Origin: Anaerolineaceae bacterium
GTDB lineage: Bacteria; Chloroflexota; Anaerolineae; 4572-78
Reading direction: 5' to 3'
DNA length: 8,614 nt
Assembly: GCA_024762375.1 (NCBI GenBank)
Contig: JANTHQ010000058.1
Location: 1-8,614 of the forward strand
Within the stretch, counting starts at the first letter, position 1. Each line of letters starts with the position of its first letter. The notes below the pieces were generated by a model. The model was not told where the DNA came from and searched no databases. It was given only the letters and a program-made list of their open reading frames with translations. Positions 1 through 5,663 of the stretch are shown piece after piece. The translations under genes were made by a program, and so were the position numbers.

Positions 1-1
1 T

Positions 2-505
2 GACCATTACGACCCGCGTGCGCGTGTGTTGCGCCTCTCGCCCGATGTGGCCCGTTATCCGTCGGTGGCGGCGGTGGGGGTGGCAGCGCACGAATCCGGG
101 CATGCCATTCAACACGCCAAAGGCTATATGCCGCTGCAACTGCGCAGCGCTTTGGTTCCCGCCGTACAATTCGGTTCAAATCTTGCCCCATGGATTATTA
201 TGGGCGGCATTTTGCTGCAGGCTGCGCTGGGTCTATCGCAACTGGGTTATCTGGTTGCGTGGGCTGGGGTGGTTGCCTATGGTTTGGTGGCGCTGTTTGC
301 CATTGTCACCCTGCCGGTCGAACTGGATGCCAGCGCCCGCGCCAAAAAACTGCTTTATCAATACAACATCGTTGACCGCACCGAATTGCAGGGTGTCAGT
401 GCCGTGCTCAACGCGGCGGCATGGACGTATGTGGTTGCCGCGCTCGGTGCGGTGATGCAACTGCTGTACTGGATCATCCGGCTGAATGGCATGCGGCGAC
501 GGTAA
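2..505 (+). CDS. YugP-like membrane zinc metallopeptidase (Zn_peptidase_2), 5' end cut by window
   Basis: The frame is open from base 2 to a TAA at 503-505 and gives 167 residues. Family members are usually about 220-230 aa, so roughly 60 N-terminal residues lie outside the window. A zinc-protease motif HESGH is at visible residues 30-34 (bases 89-103), followed by the family-typical AIQHAKGY. About three hydrophobic membrane segments follow (visible residues ~60-78, ~82-105, ~138-160). The conserved LPVELDASARA after the second segment (residues ~105-115) probably supplies the third metal ligand. This is the YugP/PF04298 family of integral-membrane neutral zinc peptidases; physiological substrates are not established. 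It lies 21 nt upstream of an HtrA gene on the same strand, which suggests a shared envelope quality-control role. Family assignment is firm; function is inferred. Confidence 0.88.
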   Translation, partial: DHYDPRARVLRLSPDVARYPSVAAVGVAAHESGHAIQHAKGYMPLQLRSALVPAVQFGSNLAPWIIMGGILLQAALGLSQLGYLVAWAGVVAYGLVALFAIVTLPVELDASARAKKLLYQYNIVDRTELQGVSAVLNAAAWTYVVAALGAVMQLLYWIIRLNGMRRR

Positions 506-526
506 ATTGGAGATTTGTGATTTTTT

Positions 527-1864
527 ATGCGTAAAACGTTAATTGTTTCGTTGATTGTTTTTCTGCTGGTGATTGTGGGCTGTGTGGCAACGGCTATTTT
601 AGTTTTGCCGGCCCGTCAAACTGTATCGGCTGCTGAACCGGCAGCACGGCATTCGCAGGCTATGAACGCTTCGGCTGTGCCGACGGCTATTATGCCTGCT
701 CCCGTCTCTGCCGCACAAGCCACCCCATTGCCCGCCGATGTCATCGCGCAAGCAGATGCAGAAGAAATATTGCTGATTAATCTCTATAAACGAGTCAACC
801 CCTCGGTGGTCAATATAGAAGTCATCTTGGGTAACTTTCAGCATCCTGTTTTGCCCGATGGGCCGCAGCCCCAGCCCCAATCTACCCCCGACCCGAACGT
901 GCCCGAAGAGCAATTCAGCCCGTTTTTCAACCCTCAGGGGCAGGGCTCCGGCTTTGTGTATGACAAAAATGGCTATATCATCACCAATAACCATGTGGTG
1001 GAAGGCGCGACATCCGTAACCGTAACATTTTTTGACGGGGTGCAGGTTCCGGCAGAAATTATCGGTACAGATGCCGACAGCGATTTAGCCGTGATAAAGG
1101 TTGATGTCTCGCCCGACGAATTGGTTCCGGTATCATGGGGCGATTCCGATAACATTCAAGTTGGGCAACGTGCCGTGGCAATCGGCAATCCGTTTGGATT
1201 GGCCGGCACGTTGACAACCGGCGTTATCAGTGCCAAAGGGCGCAGCCTGCCATCGCTCAATGGCTATTTCCGCATTCCGGAAATTATCCAAACCGATGCA
1301 GCGGTAAACCCCGGAAATTCGGGCGGCCCACTGCTCGATTCTCAAGGGGAAGTGATTGGCGTAGTGAGCGCCATCGTTCCGCGCCAAATGGGTAATGGCG
1401 AACGGAGCTTCTTGGGCGTTGGCTTTGCCATTCCCGGAAACTTGGCGAAGAAAGTTGTGCCGGGGCTGGTGGAAAATGGCGTTTATGAACACCCGTGGAT
1501 TGGCATTTCGGGCCATTCGCTCACTCCGGAAATTGCTGAAGCGATGGGACTTTCGCCAGACCAGCACGGGGCGCTGGTCGCACAGGTTTATCCGGATAGC
1601 CCGGCGAGTAAAGCCCGCTTGCGCGGCGGTGACGAAATCTTTACCACCCACGATGGCGCACGGACGACCATCGGGGGAGATGTGATTATCGCTGCCAATG
1701 GCGAACCGATTGTGACTTTTGATGATTTAATTTCGTTTTTGAGCCGCAGAGGAGAAGTGGGGCAACCCATAACCCTGACCATCATTCGTGATGGTGAAAC
1801 GAAAACGGTAGAAGCGGTTTTACAGCCGCGCCCATCGCGAGACGAGTTGTTCCGTCCGCAGTAA
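527..1864 (+). CDS. htrA: HtrA/DegP-type trypsin-like serine protease with PDZ domain, membrane-anchored
   Basis: This is a 445-aa protein. Residues 5-29 form an uncleaved anchor or signal segment; IVGC at 16-19 could be a lipobox, but the hydrophobic stretch runs on past it. A low-complexity Ala/Pro linker covers ~33-70. The trypsin-like domain (~80-310) has the full triad: H156 in ITNNHVV, D186 in DADSDLAVIKV, and S265 in NPGNSGGP. A Pro/Gln-rich loop (~103-135) lies before the catalytic His. A single PDZ domain spans ~322-435. The protein should degrade or refold damaged extracytoplasmic proteins, with the PDZ domain sensing C-termini. The start is ATG at 527. Ribosome-site signals are weak: GGAGA at 509-513 is 13 nt away and GTGA at 517-520 is 6 nt away. 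The 21-nt gap after the YugP gene suggests co-transcription. An intrinsic terminator follows at once. The family is certain; substrates are unknown. Confidence 0.95.
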   Translation: MRKTLIVSLIVFLLVIVGCVATAILVLPARQTVSAAEPAARHSQAMNASAVPTAIMPAPVSAAQATPLPADVIAQADAEEILLINLYKRVNPSVVNIEVILGNFQHPVLPDGPQPQPQSTPDPNVPEEQFSPFFNPQGQGSGFVYDKNGYIITNNHVVEGATSVTVTFFDGVQVPAEIIGTDADSDLAVIKVDVSPDELVPVSWGDSDNIQVGQRAVAIGNPFGLAGTLTTGVISAKGRSLPSLNGYFRIPEIIQTDAAVNPGNSGGPLLDSQGEVIGVVSAIVPRQMGNGERSFLGVGFAIPGNLAKKVVPGLVENGVYEHPWIGISGHSLTPEIAEAMGLSPDQHGALVAQVYPDSPASKARLRGGDEIFTTHDGARTTIGGDVIIAANGEPIVTFDDLISFLSRRGEVGQPITLTIIRDGETKTVEAVLQPRPSRDELFRPQ

Positions 1865-1880
1865 AGAGCATGCATACAAT

Positions 1881-1919
1881 AATCGGAGTTTCGCTGCGCC
1901 GGCGGAACTCCGATTTTTT
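1881..1919 (+). terminator. Rho-independent terminator after htrA
   Basis: A perfect 10-bp stem pairs 1881-1890 (AATCGGAGTT) with 1906-1915 (AACTCCGATT). It extends inward through a G-T wobble and three more pairs to a GC-rich loop, and six T's lie at 1914-1919. It starts 17 bp after the htrA stop. Read on the other strand the hairpin is followed only by a broken T run (ATTATTG), so it is at best a weak terminator for the convergent lipoprotein gene. Confidence 0.85.
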
Positions 1920-1921
1920 GT

Positions 1922-2587
1922 TTATGGCGCGGGTAAAAGGTTCAGGGTCGGCCCGTTGAGAATATCATTGATGTCGGCGATAATTTTTCCCAACTCCGTC
2001 AAGTCGGCATCGGTGGGGGAGCCGTGCAATCGAATGGGGATTTCTGTGCTGTGCCACTTTCGGATTTCTGGCCGACTTTGCCCATACTCTGTCACTAATG
2101 CCACTTCTGAAAAATAGCGTTTTTCCTCCTCGGAAAATTTCCCATCGAAAATTGCAGCCGTGTCGGACAGGGTCATTTTTGGCCGGATATCGTCCTGATA
2201 GAGCATGGCGAGCAATTGGCGGTCGATGGGCAAATATGTCGTGTCGTTGCTTTGCCCGCCATAAAAAATACTGTGCGGAAATCGAGGCGAGTCGTTCATC
2301 AGTCCCAAACTTTGGGTGAGCTCTTCGCGCAGAAGGTGGTTGCGCATTTTCTGCGGAACGGTGGACGATATTAAAATATTGGCGTGTTGTATCCAACCGG
2401 AGCGGTTCCATGTGAGCCAGAAGAAACCGAGGTTTCCCGGTTGATAATTTGGTTCGATTTCGGTAAATTTCGATTCGGGGAGAAAGTAAATGTCGATGCC
2501 GTCATTTGACCGGGGCGCGCACGCCGCCAGCCCGATGAGCAAAATCACCAGTATCAGAAGATTTTTGTATCTGGCAGGTGTTTTCAA
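1922..2587 (-). CDS. DUF2927-type lipoprotein with apparently permuted domain order
   Basis: This is a 221-aa protein if started at TTG 2587-2585, the only standard start codon between the upstream M42 stop and the signal peptide. A rare ATT at 2608-2606 has a better ribosome site (GAGGAA, 8 nt upstream) and would add seven residues, so the start is uncertain. The N-terminus is a clear lipoprotein signal: basic residues 2-8, hydrophobic core 10-20, lipobox LAAC with Cys23. Residues 84-100 read HLLREELTQSLGLMNDS, the DUF2927 hallmark, followed by SIFY (106-109) and LLAMLYQDDIRPKM (125-138). Residues ~155-215 hold IRKW..IPIRLHG and ADINDIL, segments that normally begin the domain. This suggests circular permutation or remnants of a duplication. 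Expected to be an outward-facing lipoprotein; function unknown. It is last in the tdk-M42 run and convergent with htrA. Confidence 0.8.
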   Translation of the reverse strand: MKTPARYKNLLILVILLIGLAACAPRSNDGIDIYFLPESKFTEIEPNYQPGNLGFFWLTWNRSGWIQHANILISSTVPQKMRNHLLREELTQSLGLMNDSPRFPHSIFYGGQSNDTTYLPIDRQLLAMLYQDDIRPKMTLSDTAAIFDGKFSEEEKRYFSEVALVTEYGQSRPEIRKWHSTEIPIRLHGSPTDADLTELGKIIADINDILNGPTLNLLPAP

Positions 2588-2613
2588 TGGTCCGAAATAC
2601 GTGACAATGACGG

Positions 2614-3654
2614 TTATTCCTCTTGCAGGTATGCCGTAATCAATGCCGTTGTTGCGTGTAGCGCGTCTTGATGCGTGCGCTCGTATGTGTGGGAACTGTC
2701 CACACCGGGGCCAATCAACCCGACACGGGCATCCAATCCGGCGCGCAACGCCGCCGAACCGTCTGACCCGTAATTCACGAAAATATCCACACGATGTGGA
2801 ATATTGTTTGCCCGTGCCAGCGATTCCAGCCGTCGCCGCAGGTGCAGGTCGTACGGGCCGCTGCTGTCTTTGGCGCAAATGCTGACGCTATACTCATCGC
2901 CGGTTTGCCCTTTACCGACAACGCCCATATCAACCACCAGCAACGCCACTGTGTCTTTCGGAATACCGGATGCCGCGCCGTGTCCCACTTCTTCATATGT
3001 GCTGATGTAAAAATGTGTGGTTTGCGCGGGGACAATGTTTTCGCGAACCAGTGCTTCTGCTGCGCCAAGCATCACCGCGACACCGGCTTTGTCATCCAGA
3101 TGCCGAGATTTGATGAAACCGGTTTCGGTGAGAACGGCACGCGGTTCCCAGCTGATAAAATCGCCAACTTGAATACCGAGCGCGGCTGTTTCTGCTGCCG
3201 ATGTGGTTCGGGCATCCAGCCGCACAACGATGTTTTCCAGTTTGTTTGCGTGGCTGTGGATGTCATCAACTTTGTGAATGTGAACCGACTGGTGTTCGAG
3301 CAGCACAGTGCCGCTGATTGTTTCGCCGGTAGCAGTATGCACGGTGCAATATTCACCCACGATACTGCCGGGGTAATAACCGCCCAAATTGGTGATTTTC
3401 AATCGTCCATCGGGTTTGATTTCTTTTACCATACCACCGAGTGTATCTACGTGCCCGCTGAGCGCACGGGGAGCATCCGAGTTTTTTCCGGGAATGGTGG
3501 CCAAGAGCGCGCCTTTACCCGTGCGATGGGTGGTGATGCCCAACTCGGCAAAAGCATTTTCAACCAGCGAGATGGCGGCATCGGTATCACCGGTGGGGCT
3601 GGGGGTGTTTAGCAGTTTTAAAAGTATATCGGTGATGTAGTTGAGATTAACCAT
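2614..3654 (-). CDS. M42 family metallo-aminopeptidase
   Basis: This is a 346-aa protein, the usual length for the family. Dinuclear metal and catalytic residues are all placed as in M42 peptidases: H68 with D70 (SGHVDTLG), bridging D187 (RHLDDKAG), catalytic E221 with ligand E222 (YEEVGHGA), D242 (VVDMGVVG), and H322 near the C-terminus (SSHTYERTH). It should be a cytosolic aminopeptidase that trims short peptides, probably as a large oligomer. Details such as GHVDTLGGMVKEIKPDGRL, DSSGPYDLHL and DSSHTYERTH resemble the TIGR03106 subfamily, known from N-acetylglutaminylglutamine-amide loci, but no such genes are present here. The start ATG 3654-3652 is supported by AAGGA 7 nt upstream; a longer open frame reaching 3825 would overlap tdk deeply and is rejected. 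It lies 13 nt after tdk and its ribosome site overlaps the tdk stop, so translational coupling is likely. Confidence 0.93.
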   Translation of the reverse strand: MVNLNYITDILLKLLNTPSPTGDTDAAISLVENAFAELGITTHRTGKGALLATIPGKNSDAPRALSGHVDTLGGMVKEIKPDGRLKITNLGGYYPGSIVGEYCTVHTATGETISGTVLLEHQSVHIHKVDDIHSHANKLENIVVRLDARTTSAAETAALGIQVGDFISWEPRAVLTETGFIKSRHLDDKAGVAVMLGAAEALVRENIVPAQTTHFYISTYEEVGHGAASGIPKDTVALLVVDMGVVGKGQTGDEYSVSICAKDSSGPYDLHLRRRLESLARANNIPHRVDIFVNYGSDGSAALRAGLDARVGLIGPGVDSSHTYERTHQDALHATTALITAYLQEE

Positions 3655-3661
3655 AAACGGG

Positions 3662-3668
3662 TCCTTTT
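3662..3668 (-). promoter_or_regulatory. Shine-Dalgarno site of the M42 gene, overlapping the tdk stop
   Basis: The - strand reads AAAAGGA across 3668-3662, 7 nt before the M42 ATG. The tdk TAA occupies 3670-3668, so the ribosome site begins within the last base of the stop. This fixes the M42 start at 3654 and suggests that terminating tdk ribosomes feed the next gene. Confidence 0.7.
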
Positions 3669-4267
3669 TATGTATGGTGACTGCCGTTCGGTGCGCCGGG
3701 CACGTCGTGGCATTTGCGGCAGCGAGCCTGATACGATTCATCGGCGCCCACAAAGATAACTTCTGCGTCATAAGGTGCGGGTTTGCCGTTAACGAGCCGC
3801 TGGGTGCGGCTGGCAGGCGCACCACAAACCATGCAGATAGCTTGCAATTTTGTCACCGATTCGGCCTGCGCCATCAGCACCGGCATCGGCCCAAACGGTT
3901 CGCCGCGAAAGTCCATATCCAACCCGGCAACCACAACCCGTTTGCCCGCTTCAGCCAGTTCGTCACACAAATCGACGACATCCCACTCCAAAAATTGCAC
4001 TTCATCAATGCCGATGACGTCGGTATCCGGGTGCAGCGCCTGACGAATATCGGCGGCGGAATTGATGGGTTGGGCTGTTATTTGCATGCCGGTATGTGAA
4101 CTGACATTCACTTCATCATAGCGATTGTCAATAGCAGGTTTGAAGACCTGAACTTTTTGGCGGGCATATTCGGCGCGGCGCAAGCGGCGGATGAGTTCTT
4201 CGGTTTTGCCGCTGAACATGCTGCCGCAGATAACTTCTATCCATCCCCCGTCATACTGATGATACAT
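3668..4267 (-). CDS. tdk: Thymidine kinase
   Basis: This is a 199-aa type II thymidine kinase that phosphorylates thymidine to dTMP in the pyrimidine salvage pathway, in the cytosol. Visible features in order: P-loop GSMFSGKT at 15-22; Walker B/catalytic IDEVQF at 87-92, with E89 the likely base; AGLDMDFRGEPF at 114-125; the flexible lasso region; the thymidine-binding segment FVGADESYQARC (172-183); and a structural zinc site made by C145, C148 (CMVC) and C183, C186 (CRKC). ATG 4267-4265 is preceded by AAGGAG at 4283-4278, spaced 10 nt. rpmE upstream and tdk downstream form a neighbour pair also known in Firmicutes such as Bacillus subtilis. Here a terminator separates them, so tdk depends on readthrough or an unseen promoter in the short gap. 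Confidence 0.97.
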   Translation of the reverse strand: MYHQYDGGWIEVICGSMFSGKTEELIRRLRRAEYARQKVQVFKPAIDNRYDEVNVSSHTGMQITAQPINSAADIRQALHPDTDVIGIDEVQFLEWDVVDLCDELAEAGKRVVVAGLDMDFRGEPFGPMPVLMAQAESVTKLQAICMVCGAPASRTQRLVNGKPAPYDAEVIFVGADESYQARCRKCHDVPGAPNGSHHT

Positions 4268-4306
4268 AGGTCATAAACTCCTTTGCGCAGATAGTTTGGT
4301 GAACAC

Positions 4307-4334
4307 AAAAGGGCAAACGAATTTTCGTTTGCCC
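4307..4334 (-). terminator. Rho-independent terminator after rpmE
   Basis: On the - strand a perfect 10-bp stem (GGGCAAACGA at 4334-4325 pairing with TCGTTTGCCC at 4320-4311) has a 4-nt AAAT loop and is followed by TTTTGTGTT. It lies 28 nt after the rpmE stop and 40 nt before the tdk start. It would end the rplU-rpmA-rpmE transcript. The short T run (four) suggests partial readthrough into tdk. Confidence 0.8.
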
Positions 4335-4362
4335 TGAGTGATGCATCCATACACCATGTTAA

Positions 4363-4848
4363 CTATTGCAATTGCTGTGCGGCGATGAAAGTTTCTTCGG
4401 CTTGTTTTGCTTTTTCTTTGAGCTGTTCCAGTGATTTGGGGCCAAAGCCTTCAAGCTCGAGGAATGCTTTTTCATCTTCCTGTAATTTGCTGACCACATC
4501 CCCGACCGTAACATAATCGGCATCGCTGAGAATGGTGAATAACCGGTCGGGCAAATCGAGCGCCACCAATTGTTGTTTGAGGAATGCTTGCCGCGCTTTT
4601 TCTGCCGCTTGTTTCTGCCGTTTGGCTTTTTCTTCTTCGGCAGTGCCATAACGTTTCAGGCGGTTCATAAAACGTTCCACCTGCCCGGCAGAGTCGACGA
4701 TGCGTTGTTCCCCGGTATAGAAGGGGTGGCACTTCGAGCAAATGTCGGTGCGAATTTCCGGCACGGTTGAACCGGTTGTCCATGTGTTCCCGCACGAGCA
4801 AATCACGCGCGCTTCGGGGTAGTATTTCGGATGAATACCTGCTTTCAT
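4363..4848 (-). CDS. rpmE: 50S ribosomal protein L31 with an alpha-CTD-like C-terminal extension
   Basis: This is a 161-aa protein; ordinary L31 is about 65-90 aa. Residues 1-68 are a standard C+ L31: MKAGIHPKYYPEARVICSCG start, zinc cysteines C17, C19, C37, C40, and CHPFYTGEQR at 40-49, ending at ~KRYG. L31 sits in the 50S central protuberance at the subunit bridge. Residues 69-95 are a charged, Glu/Lys/Ala-rich helical linker. Residues ~97-147 resemble the helix-hairpin-helix C-terminal domain of RNA polymerase alpha: LDLPDRLFTIL aligns with the region around alpha R265, VTVGDVV with the middle helix, and GFGPKSLEQLKEK with the region around K298. ATG 4848 has AGGAAGG at 4863-4857, 8 nt upstream. 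The gene is third after rplU and rpmA, 41 nt downstream, and is followed by a terminator. The L31 call is certain; the role of the extension is unknown. Confidence 0.96.
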   Translation of the reverse strand: MKAGIHPKYYPEARVICSCGNTWTTGSTVPEIRTDICSKCHPFYTGEQRIVDSAGQVERFMNRLKRYGTAEEEKAKRQKQAAEKARQAFLKQQLVALDLPDRLFTILSDADYVTVGDVVSKLQEDEKAFLELEGFGPKSLEQLKEKAKQAEETFIAAQQLQ

Positions 4849-4873
4849 CTGTATAACCTTCCTATTTTTCGGT

Positions 4874-4889
4874 CTTCCGCATGCGGAAG
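4874..4889 (-). other. Perfect hairpin directly after the rpmA stop codon
   Basis: The 16-bp palindrome CTTCCGCATGCGGAAG begins at the base after the rpmA TAG. As RNA it forms 6 pairs closing a CAUG tetraloop. The - strand sequence after it is GACCGAAAAAT, with no U run, so it is not an intrinsic terminator for this operon. It sits 10 nt before the rpmE ribosome site. An mRNA-stability, processing or translation-control element is possible; this is inferred only from position. Confidence 0.5.
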
Positions 4890-5153
4890 CTATTGGATTT
4901 CTGCCGGATAAACGCTGATTTGTTTTTTGTTGCGGTTAACGTTTTCAAATTTTACTTGCCCGTCAATCAACGCAAAAATGGTATGATCTCGGCCCATACC
5001 CACATTATTGCCGGGGAGGAACCGGGTTCCGCGCTGGCGAACAATGATGTTGCCCGGTTTGACAAACTCGCCACCGAATTTTTTCACGCCAAGTCGTTGA
5101 CCCGGACTATCGTGCATATTGCGGCTAGAGCCGCCACCTTTTTTGTGTGCCAT
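4890..5153 (-). CDS. rpmA: 50S ribosomal protein L27
   Basis: This is an 87-aa protein, the normal length. It opens with MAHKKGGGSSRNMHDSPGQRLGVK and contains the conserved GNIIVRQRGTRFLPGNNVGMGRDHTIFAL core. The N-terminal tail reaches toward the peptidyl-transferase centre in the 50S subunit. There is no leader of the kind removed by the Prp protease in Firmicutes, because the mature-type AHKKGGGSS begins directly after Met. The start ATG 5153-5151 has GGGAGG at 5165-5160, 6 nt upstream, overlapping the rplU stop. The gap to rplU is 11 nt, so the pair is clearly co-translated. The obg GTPase gene that often follows rpmA is absent; rpmE follows instead. Confidence 0.97.
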   Translation of the reverse strand: MAHKKGGGSSRNMHDSPGQRLGVKKFGGEFVKPGNIIVRQRGTRFLPGNNVGMGRDHTIFALIDGQVKFENVNRNKKQISVYPAEIQ

Positions 5154-5164
5154 GGAGAACCTCC

Positions 5165-5470
5165 CTATGCTTCGATTTTCTCAACCTGCAAGCGGGTGTA
5201 ATTTTGCCGATGACCTTGCTTGCGTTTGTAGTTTTTCTTGTGTTTGTAAACAATTATTTTTTTGCCGCGGCCATGTTCTTTGACGGTTGCCATAACTTTT
5301 GCGCCTTCTACCACCGGCTTGCCGATGGTTACGCCGTTTTCGCCGCCGACCATCAATACCCGGTCAAGTTCTATCGAGCTGCCAACTTCTACCGGCATCA
5401 CTTCCACGTCGAACACGTCGCCTTCAGACACTTTGTATTGCTTGCCGCCGCTTTCTACGATTGCATACAT
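5165..5470 (-). CDS. rplU: 50S ribosomal protein L21
   Basis: This is a 101-aa protein with the L21 hallmarks: MYAIVESGGKQYKVSEGD at the start, DRVLMVGG in the middle, and the basic RNA-binding end KIIVYKHKKNYKRKQGHRQNYTRLQVEKIEA. It binds 23S rRNA during early 50S assembly. ATG 5470-5468 is preceded by GAGG at 5480-5477, 6 nt upstream. It is the first gene of rplU-rpmA-rpmE, and a consensus promoter lies about 165 bp upstream. The long leader with a terminator-like hairpin leaves room for ribosomal-protein autoregulation, although no known leader motif could be confirmed by eye. Ribonuclease G, often found just before rplU in this kind of neighbourhood, is missing. Confidence 0.97.
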   Translation of the reverse strand: MYAIVESGGKQYKVSEGDVFDVEVMPVEVGSSIELDRVLMVGGENGVTIGKPVVEGAKVMATVKEHGRGKKIIVYKHKKNYKRKQGHRQNYTRLQVEKIEA

Positions 5471-5500
5471 AATTTACCTCTTCATTTGGGTGCAAGTCTC

Positions 5501-5529
5501 AAAATTAAAACCACAATCACTTGTGGTTT
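5501..5529 (-). terminator. Terminator- or attenuator-like hairpin in the rplU leader
   Basis: On the - strand AAACCACAA (5529-5521) pairs with TTGTGGTTT (5516-5508) around a GTGA loop. The stem is 9 bp and AT-rich; it is followed by TAATTTTG. It lies 30 nt before the rplU start and downstream of the consensus promoter at 5635-5663, so it sits inside the rplU leader. It may be a weak terminator for the DUF2344 transcript or an attenuator. Strength is uncertain because the U run is broken. Confidence 0.5.
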
Positions 5530-5600
5530 GTGAATTTTCGTGACAAATTCCAGCTATTTTTATTGCCCATTGGCGCGAATTTGCCGGAGAGGGGGATGCG

Positions 5601-5629
5601 ACAAAACACGAATGAGCACGAACCACAAA
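5601..5629. repeat. Short degenerate CACGAA repeats in the rplU leader
   Basis: CACGAA occurs at 5607-5612 and 5617-5622, flanked by ACAAAA (5601-5606) and CCACAAA (5623-5629). On the - strand this reads as spaced TTTGTGG / TTCGTG units. It lies just downstream of the -10 box and would form the first bases of the transcript. Between this block and the hairpin at 5501-5529, no further convincing feature was seen. Confidence 0.35.
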
Positions 5630-5634
5630 AGGCA

Positions 5635-5663
5635 ATTATATTGGTAGATGCGTTTACTGTCAA
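5635..5663 (-). promoter_or_regulatory. Consensus sigma70-type promoter for rplU-rpmA-rpmE
   Basis: The - strand reads TTGACA (5663-5658), a 17-nt spacer (5657-5641) and TATAAT (5640-5635), which is a perfect match to both hexamers at ideal spacing. Expected transcription start is about 5628, leaving a leader of roughly 157 nt before the L21 ATG. The TGA stop of the upstream DUF2344 gene (5662-5660) is embedded in the -35 box. Confidence 0.8.

Noticed and set aside
18..455. Alternative + strand frame of 145 codons inside the YugP gene
   Set aside because: Trp/Arg/Cys-rich shadow frame; the overlapping frame has the HESGH motif and membrane segments.
2588..2878. N-terminal extension of the DUF2927 frame to 2878
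   Set aside because: It would overlap the M42 gene by about 265 bp and would bury the lipoprotein signal peptide in the middle of the protein.
2794..3612. Long open frame on the + strand (272 codons) opposite the M42 gene
   Set aside because: Its product is rich in Cys, His and Phe with no domain pattern, and it lies fully antisense to a gene with all M42 catalytic residues.
3655..3825. N-terminal extension of the M42 frame to 3825
   Set aside because: It overlaps the C-terminal coding part of tdk, and the ATG at 3654 has a well-spaced ribosome site and matches the usual family start.
4268..4310. Dedicated tdk promoter
   Set aside because: No hexamer pair with acceptable spacing was found in the short gap after the rpmE terminator.
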